Source: Calendula officinalis
Taxonomy: Eukaryota > Streptophyta > Magnoliopsida > Asterales > Asteraceae
NCBI GenBank assembly: GCA_963853835.1
Contig: OY970833.1
Coordinates: 20,678,974 to 20,742,973, forward strand
Direction of reading: 5' to 3'
DNA length: 64,000 nucleotides
A model generated the notes under the pieces. That model was not told where the DNA came from. It saw only the letters and a program-made list of their open reading frames with translations, and did no database searches. The translations under genes and the position numbers were made by a program. Of the stretch, positions 60,414 to 64,000 are shown piece after piece (positions within the stretch are counted from its first letter, which is position 1; each line of letters opens with the position of its first letter).

Positions 60414-62145
60414 GTAAGAATCTCTTTTTTGTATTTATTTTAATATATCATCTATTTATTTTAAAGCTTTTTATTTAGATTTATATGCTTTTTGTTTCAA
60501 CATTTCAAATTTGTTTTAGTATTTCTGGCTCAGGTAAGTGTGGAAGTTATTGTTTAAGTTTAAGAGTTTTGAGGATGTCATGTGTGATAACTGTATAATA
60601 GCAAGAAAGTATGATACTAGATCTTGACAATTTAAGTATAAGAAAGTACAATGATGATCTTACATCTATTTCTTTTTTCTAAAGTTAAACAAATCAACTA
60701 CCTTCTTTACAAATTCATTATTGAAAATTAAAATGTGTATTTTATTTAATTCTTTATGGGGTTTGTTAACTTTTATCAGTTTAAGTTATTTTTTCATAAT
60801 TTGTTTTTATTATAATTAAGGATTTCTCCTCTAATTAAGTTAGAACCACTACAGTGTGCATTTTGACTTTCGGGGTCAAGCAAGTTGTTATTGGACTTTA
60901 AAATTGATATGAATTACTAAACTTAAAAAACTATACATGACATATAAAGATAGTTCTGTATCTAAAAATATAGAAAAGGTCAGTGCAATTATAAATCATT
61001 TAAATAAGTAATATGCATTAATTTTGAAATGAAAAGTAGACTTTAGTCATGGGATCTACATATATTTTTTAAAAAGTTGACTTTTGTGCATTGATTTTGA
61101 AATGATAAAGTCATGAATCTACATATATAATTTTAAAGTTTTTTTACTGTTTTTTATTTTTTTATGATTTATACAATTATTTACTGTTTTTGATTTATGC
61201 TTTTTTTTCACCTTTTTTTATATATGTACCATCTATATCTTCATATTATTTTAAAATTATTTACTGTTATTCATTTAGGTTTCAATTTTTGTTTTTTTTA
61301 CTAATTTGTTTTTCACTATTTTGTTTTGTTTTAAGTTTCAAACACCAAAGGAATGTTTTAATTTCTATTTTTCTTATTTTTGTTTTTTTTTTTTTTTTTG
61401 CTACATTATGTTTGACCCGTTTGGCCCGCTAACCTGTTTAACCCTTTTAATAAAACAAGTTATATGGGTCATGTTCGGGTTGATAGGTAACAAGTTAGGA
61501 TTGAGATTTCAGGTACCTCTCAAGCTACCTCAAACCATAAGATAACACTTTAAAGATAATGGCTATCGAATTCGCTGAGTACCAGGTTAAGCTTCCCCAA
61601 TTTTCGTCTTTTATACGAAGTATATTTATTTGTGTGTATTTTGATATAGATTTTGTTCACTCATTAAGTGAAACTTATAAGTGTTAAAGATTATGTGAAT
61701 TTTTGGTGTATTAGGTTTCAGACGCATTGTTTGAGATCACACTCCTTTGATTTTTTGGTAATATACTCTCGGAAACTGGTAATATACTCCCGGAAACTGA
61801 TGTAGGAACTGAGTTGTCGATTGCAGACATGTAAGTACAAGAAAGATGAACTTTTGACTTTTTTAAAGTCAGAATAAAACTGATTATGGAATTTGGTACT
61901 TATTCGATGCTAATTTTTTGTTTTGTAACATAAAAGAAATTTGAATAAATGGCAGGTCGTTGCGATTCCATTTGGTTTTGTAACATGAAAGAAATTTGTT
62001 ATTTCTTGACTACAAAAAATGTTAAAAAGATTCATTTAATGTCTAAGTGATCTATTGTTAAAATAGTGACTACTTATATTAAGCATGTTTGTTTTATTTT
62101 TTCTTATATAAGCTAATTTGAGTTTCATTTTCTAAATGTTTACAG
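60414..62145 (+). other. Spacer between captured HPR1 and SDH1 exons
   Basis: Mostly T-rich intron-like DNA. A GGGTCATGTTCGGGTTGAT-type repeat end lies near 61410-61500. Short exon-like bits near 61558-61585 (MAIEFAEYQ) and 61790-61830 (ETDVGTELSIADM) may be pieces of another captured gene, which I cannot identify. Confidence 0.4.
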
Positions 62146-62820
62146 GGTGGTATAAATGCTGTACTAGGAAGATGATTGGAGGTGGCACATGTATGACACG
62201 TGATTGGCTAGTTACTTCTTTTTACAAGTGATTGATTAAAAGGGATTTTTTATTTCTTTTTCTTATCATAACAAAGGTGTTACATTTATGTAGGTGATCA
62301 GGATCCAGTATGGTCAGGCCATGAAACACAATACACAGTTCTTTGTGGAGTATTTTGCTTTGGATCTGATCATGTTATGATGGTATGTTAAACTTTATTT
62401 TTTATTTTTCTTTAATTATCTGGTTTTATCAAAAATGATGTTGACTCAATCTACTTCGATATTTGTTTTCTGGTATTGTTGTTTATATATGTCGAAAATC
62501 AATTTGATCATACACTTGATTGTTATCAGGTAGCTGCCAAGGTGTTATTGCACTGAACATGGAGGATGGAACACTACATCAATTCCGTTCTTCACCTACA
62601 ATCTTGGCAACTGGGGTGATTATTTATTAATAACTCTTTATCTGGTCTCTAATTATCATTATTAATTTATTATCTTAATTCCAGTTTCTTTTTTTTTGTT
62701 CTCAAGGTTATGGCAGAGCATATTTCTCAGCAACCTCTGCTCATACTTGCACATGAGATGGTAATGCTATGGTTGCACGTGCAGGCCTTCCTCTTGAAGC
62801 CTTATGCCAAAGATTCGGCA
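62146..62820 (+). pseudogene. SDH1: Succinate dehydrogenase flavoprotein subunit (SDH1) exons, captured and rearranged
   Basis: Four exon pieces of the mitochondrial complex II flavoprotein, in order. 62146-62211: GGINAVLG, then after frameshifts DWRWHMYDT and DWL. 62294-62382: GDQD joined directly to YGQAMKHNTQFFVEYFALDL, skipping a stretch of the normal protein. 62530-62615: GSCQGVIALNMEDGTLHQFR and ILATG. 62707-about 62820: GYGRAYFSATSAHTCT and DGNAMVARAGLPLE. Splice-like GT and AG ends remain at most junctions. One-base losses near 62168, 62201, 62616 and 62757 destroy the frame. Confidence 0.85.
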
Positions 62821-62943
62821 TTGATCTGTTTATAGAAATTATTATTATTATTATTATATGTTATATAATTAACCAATTGTTTTTCATATGATATGTTTTC
62901 TTATCTTTTTTTTTTATTGTTATGTATTTTATTTATTAAGCAT

Positions 62944-62974
62944 GCCCGCCCATTCGGGCGGGCTTTGAAGCTAG
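62944..62974 (+). mobile_element. Helitron 3' terminus closing the captured-gene region
   Basis: Perfect 8-bp stem GCCCGCCC-ATTC-GGGCGGGC (62944-62963), 7 bases (TTTGAAG), then CTAG (62971-62974). Same family as the terminus at 22634-22662. It lies 3' of the captured exons in the same orientation. Confidence 0.93.
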
Positions 62975-64000
62975 TCTATCTATATATATATAAACAAAGG
63001 GCCTTTTGTTAAAGCGTTCATTTTCCCGCCCATTGAGAGTAAACCTTATTAAAAACCGGTGCCGGCAGCCCCTTCCATCGCCACCGCTGCCCTAATTTCG
63101 CCAACCGCTACGAAACCTTAATTTCTCCACACCGCCCCAAATTGAAGCCCTAACTCTAATTCTCCACAGTCCTTCTTCATCGCCACCACCCCCGTATTCT
63201 CTATGACGACAGATTCAAAATTAAGGTTTTCGTAAAAACGTGAAAATTCAGGTTAAGTGTACTATTTGCAGTCTTTTTTATACTTCGAGTAGGTGACAGC
63301 TTCAAAATGATAGTTATACGATGTACTCTTTTAATATATAGCTTCTTCTGTTACGAATCATTCCTTAGACTGTTATTGTTTGATATTACACACTGGGAGT
63401 AGCTTAGGTTGAAACTACATTAACTTCAATTGAAGAAGAAGATGATCATAATAAATGCAACCTTTAAATAGACAACTAATTTAATGGAATCATTTTGTGA
63501 AGATAAAGTATAAAAATAAAATAGCTGTGGAAGCAGCACATGTTTAGCCGTAACTGGCAAATAGATAAATATTAGGTCATTTATAAAATTGGAAATATTA
63601 ACATATATTATTATAGATAATAATATATAATTTTATAAGCATTCTAATATCGGTTTTTCTGTTAACTCAATTTTATATAGCAGGAATCTCATTAGGAATG
63701 GGAGCAGTTCTATGGGTTATAATGTTTATATATATGGGTGGCAATAGGTCGGGTTGGGTCATTAACAGGTTGACCCGTTTGGTTTGCAGGTTGAAAATAT
63801 CAACCCAACCTGTTTAGCTAAATGGGATGAGATTTTCGACCCAACCTATTTATAAAAAAGGTGGATCATAAACGGGTTGACCTATTAAAACATCATACTA
63901 TAAAAACTTAGAGAAAACAATACACATATTTTAAAAGTTAAATAAGTTGATCAGTTGCAAAATACAAACATAAGTTAACAACTAATAATAGTTGAATACA
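62975..64000 (+). mobile_element. Another Helitron, 5' part (continues past the window)
   Basis: Starts TCTATCTATATATATATAAA followed by CAAAGG, the same 5' end as at 40540, immediately after the preceding CTAG. The GC-richer stretch 63050-63210 (CGCCACCGCTGCCC, CATCGCCACCACCCCC) resembles a plant 5' UTR/first-exon region but has no clear frame. Near 63737 a hAT-like end with GGGTGGCAATAGG and CGGGTTGGGTC begins. No gene supported. Confidence 0.7.

Noticed and set aside
61190..61545. Hydrophobic frames rich in Phe
   Set aside because: Produced by T-rich intron-like DNA; the Phe runs simply translate poly-T.
59081..62820. Functional RHL1, HPR1 or SDH1 genes
   Set aside because: Only one or a few exons of each are present, SDH1 pieces are frameshifted and internally deleted, and a Helitron terminus closes the block.

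Overview
The window is nuclear DNA of a eudicot plant. Four genes carry plant-type introns with GT-AG (once GC-AG) borders and encode chloroplast, mitochondrial and secretory-pathway proteins. The rest is AT-rich and packed with plant transposons: Helitrons, a Ty3/Gypsy chromovirus, MITEs, a FAR1-type MULE and SINEs. I suspect an asterid, possibly Asteraceae, but the sequence alone does not prove a family.

Layout. Positions 1-22,662 are the 3' part of a large, dead autonomous Helitron on the + strand. It has a repeat-rich leader (1-1,900), an RPA70-like single-strand-binding gene (1,944-4,479) and a Rep/helicase gene (15,745-22,507), and ends in a textbook Helitron terminus (hairpin 22,634-22,650, CTAG 22,659-22,662). 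An 8.4-kb chromovirus (LTRs 6,610-8,305 and 13,178-14,873, minus strand) is inserted between the two genes, and a 546-bp hAT MITE sits inside a helicase exon.

Positions 24,700-40,000 are the gene island: mitochondrial ribosomal protein bL35 (+), the plastid glycolate/glycerate translocator PLGG1 (+), phosphoribulokinase (-) and a secretory carrier membrane protein, SCAMP (-). PLGG1 (photorespiration) and phosphoribulokinase (Calvin cycle) are convergent neighbours. Their introns hold a Mutator-type MITE family with clear 9-bp target duplications, and Stowaway-like MITEs lie in introns and between genes.

Positions 40,540-64,000 are a Helitron graveyard. A 5' terminus at 40,540 is followed by a decayed RPA70-like gene. 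Next come a 2.3-kb Helitron (46,644-48,987), a Helitron whose Rep/helicase gene survives only as its two ends (to 50,028), and a Helitron carrying a TPX2 fragment (to 53,124). Then come SINE-like elements and a FAR1/MULE transposase pseudogene with an array of TTTAATCAT palindromes. Last is a run of captured exon fragments from RHL1, HPR1 and SDH1, ending at a Helitron 3' terminus (62,974). Another Helitron 5' end abuts it directly and runs out of the window.

The strongest unusual observations are: (1) the chromovirus is flanked by a perfect 99-bp direct repeat, not the usual 5 bp, and has 48 bp of its own internal sequence outside one LTR, which suggests aberrant plus-strand priming and integrase-independent insertion; (2) the RHL1-HPR1-SDH1 captured-exon assembly, all in one orientation; (3) MITEs that reused the same 9-bp target, with a 0.6-kb inverted repeat in a phosphoribulokinase intron; (4) the palindrome array around the FAR1/MULE remnant. 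Exon limits were placed by eye from splice sites and family similarity.
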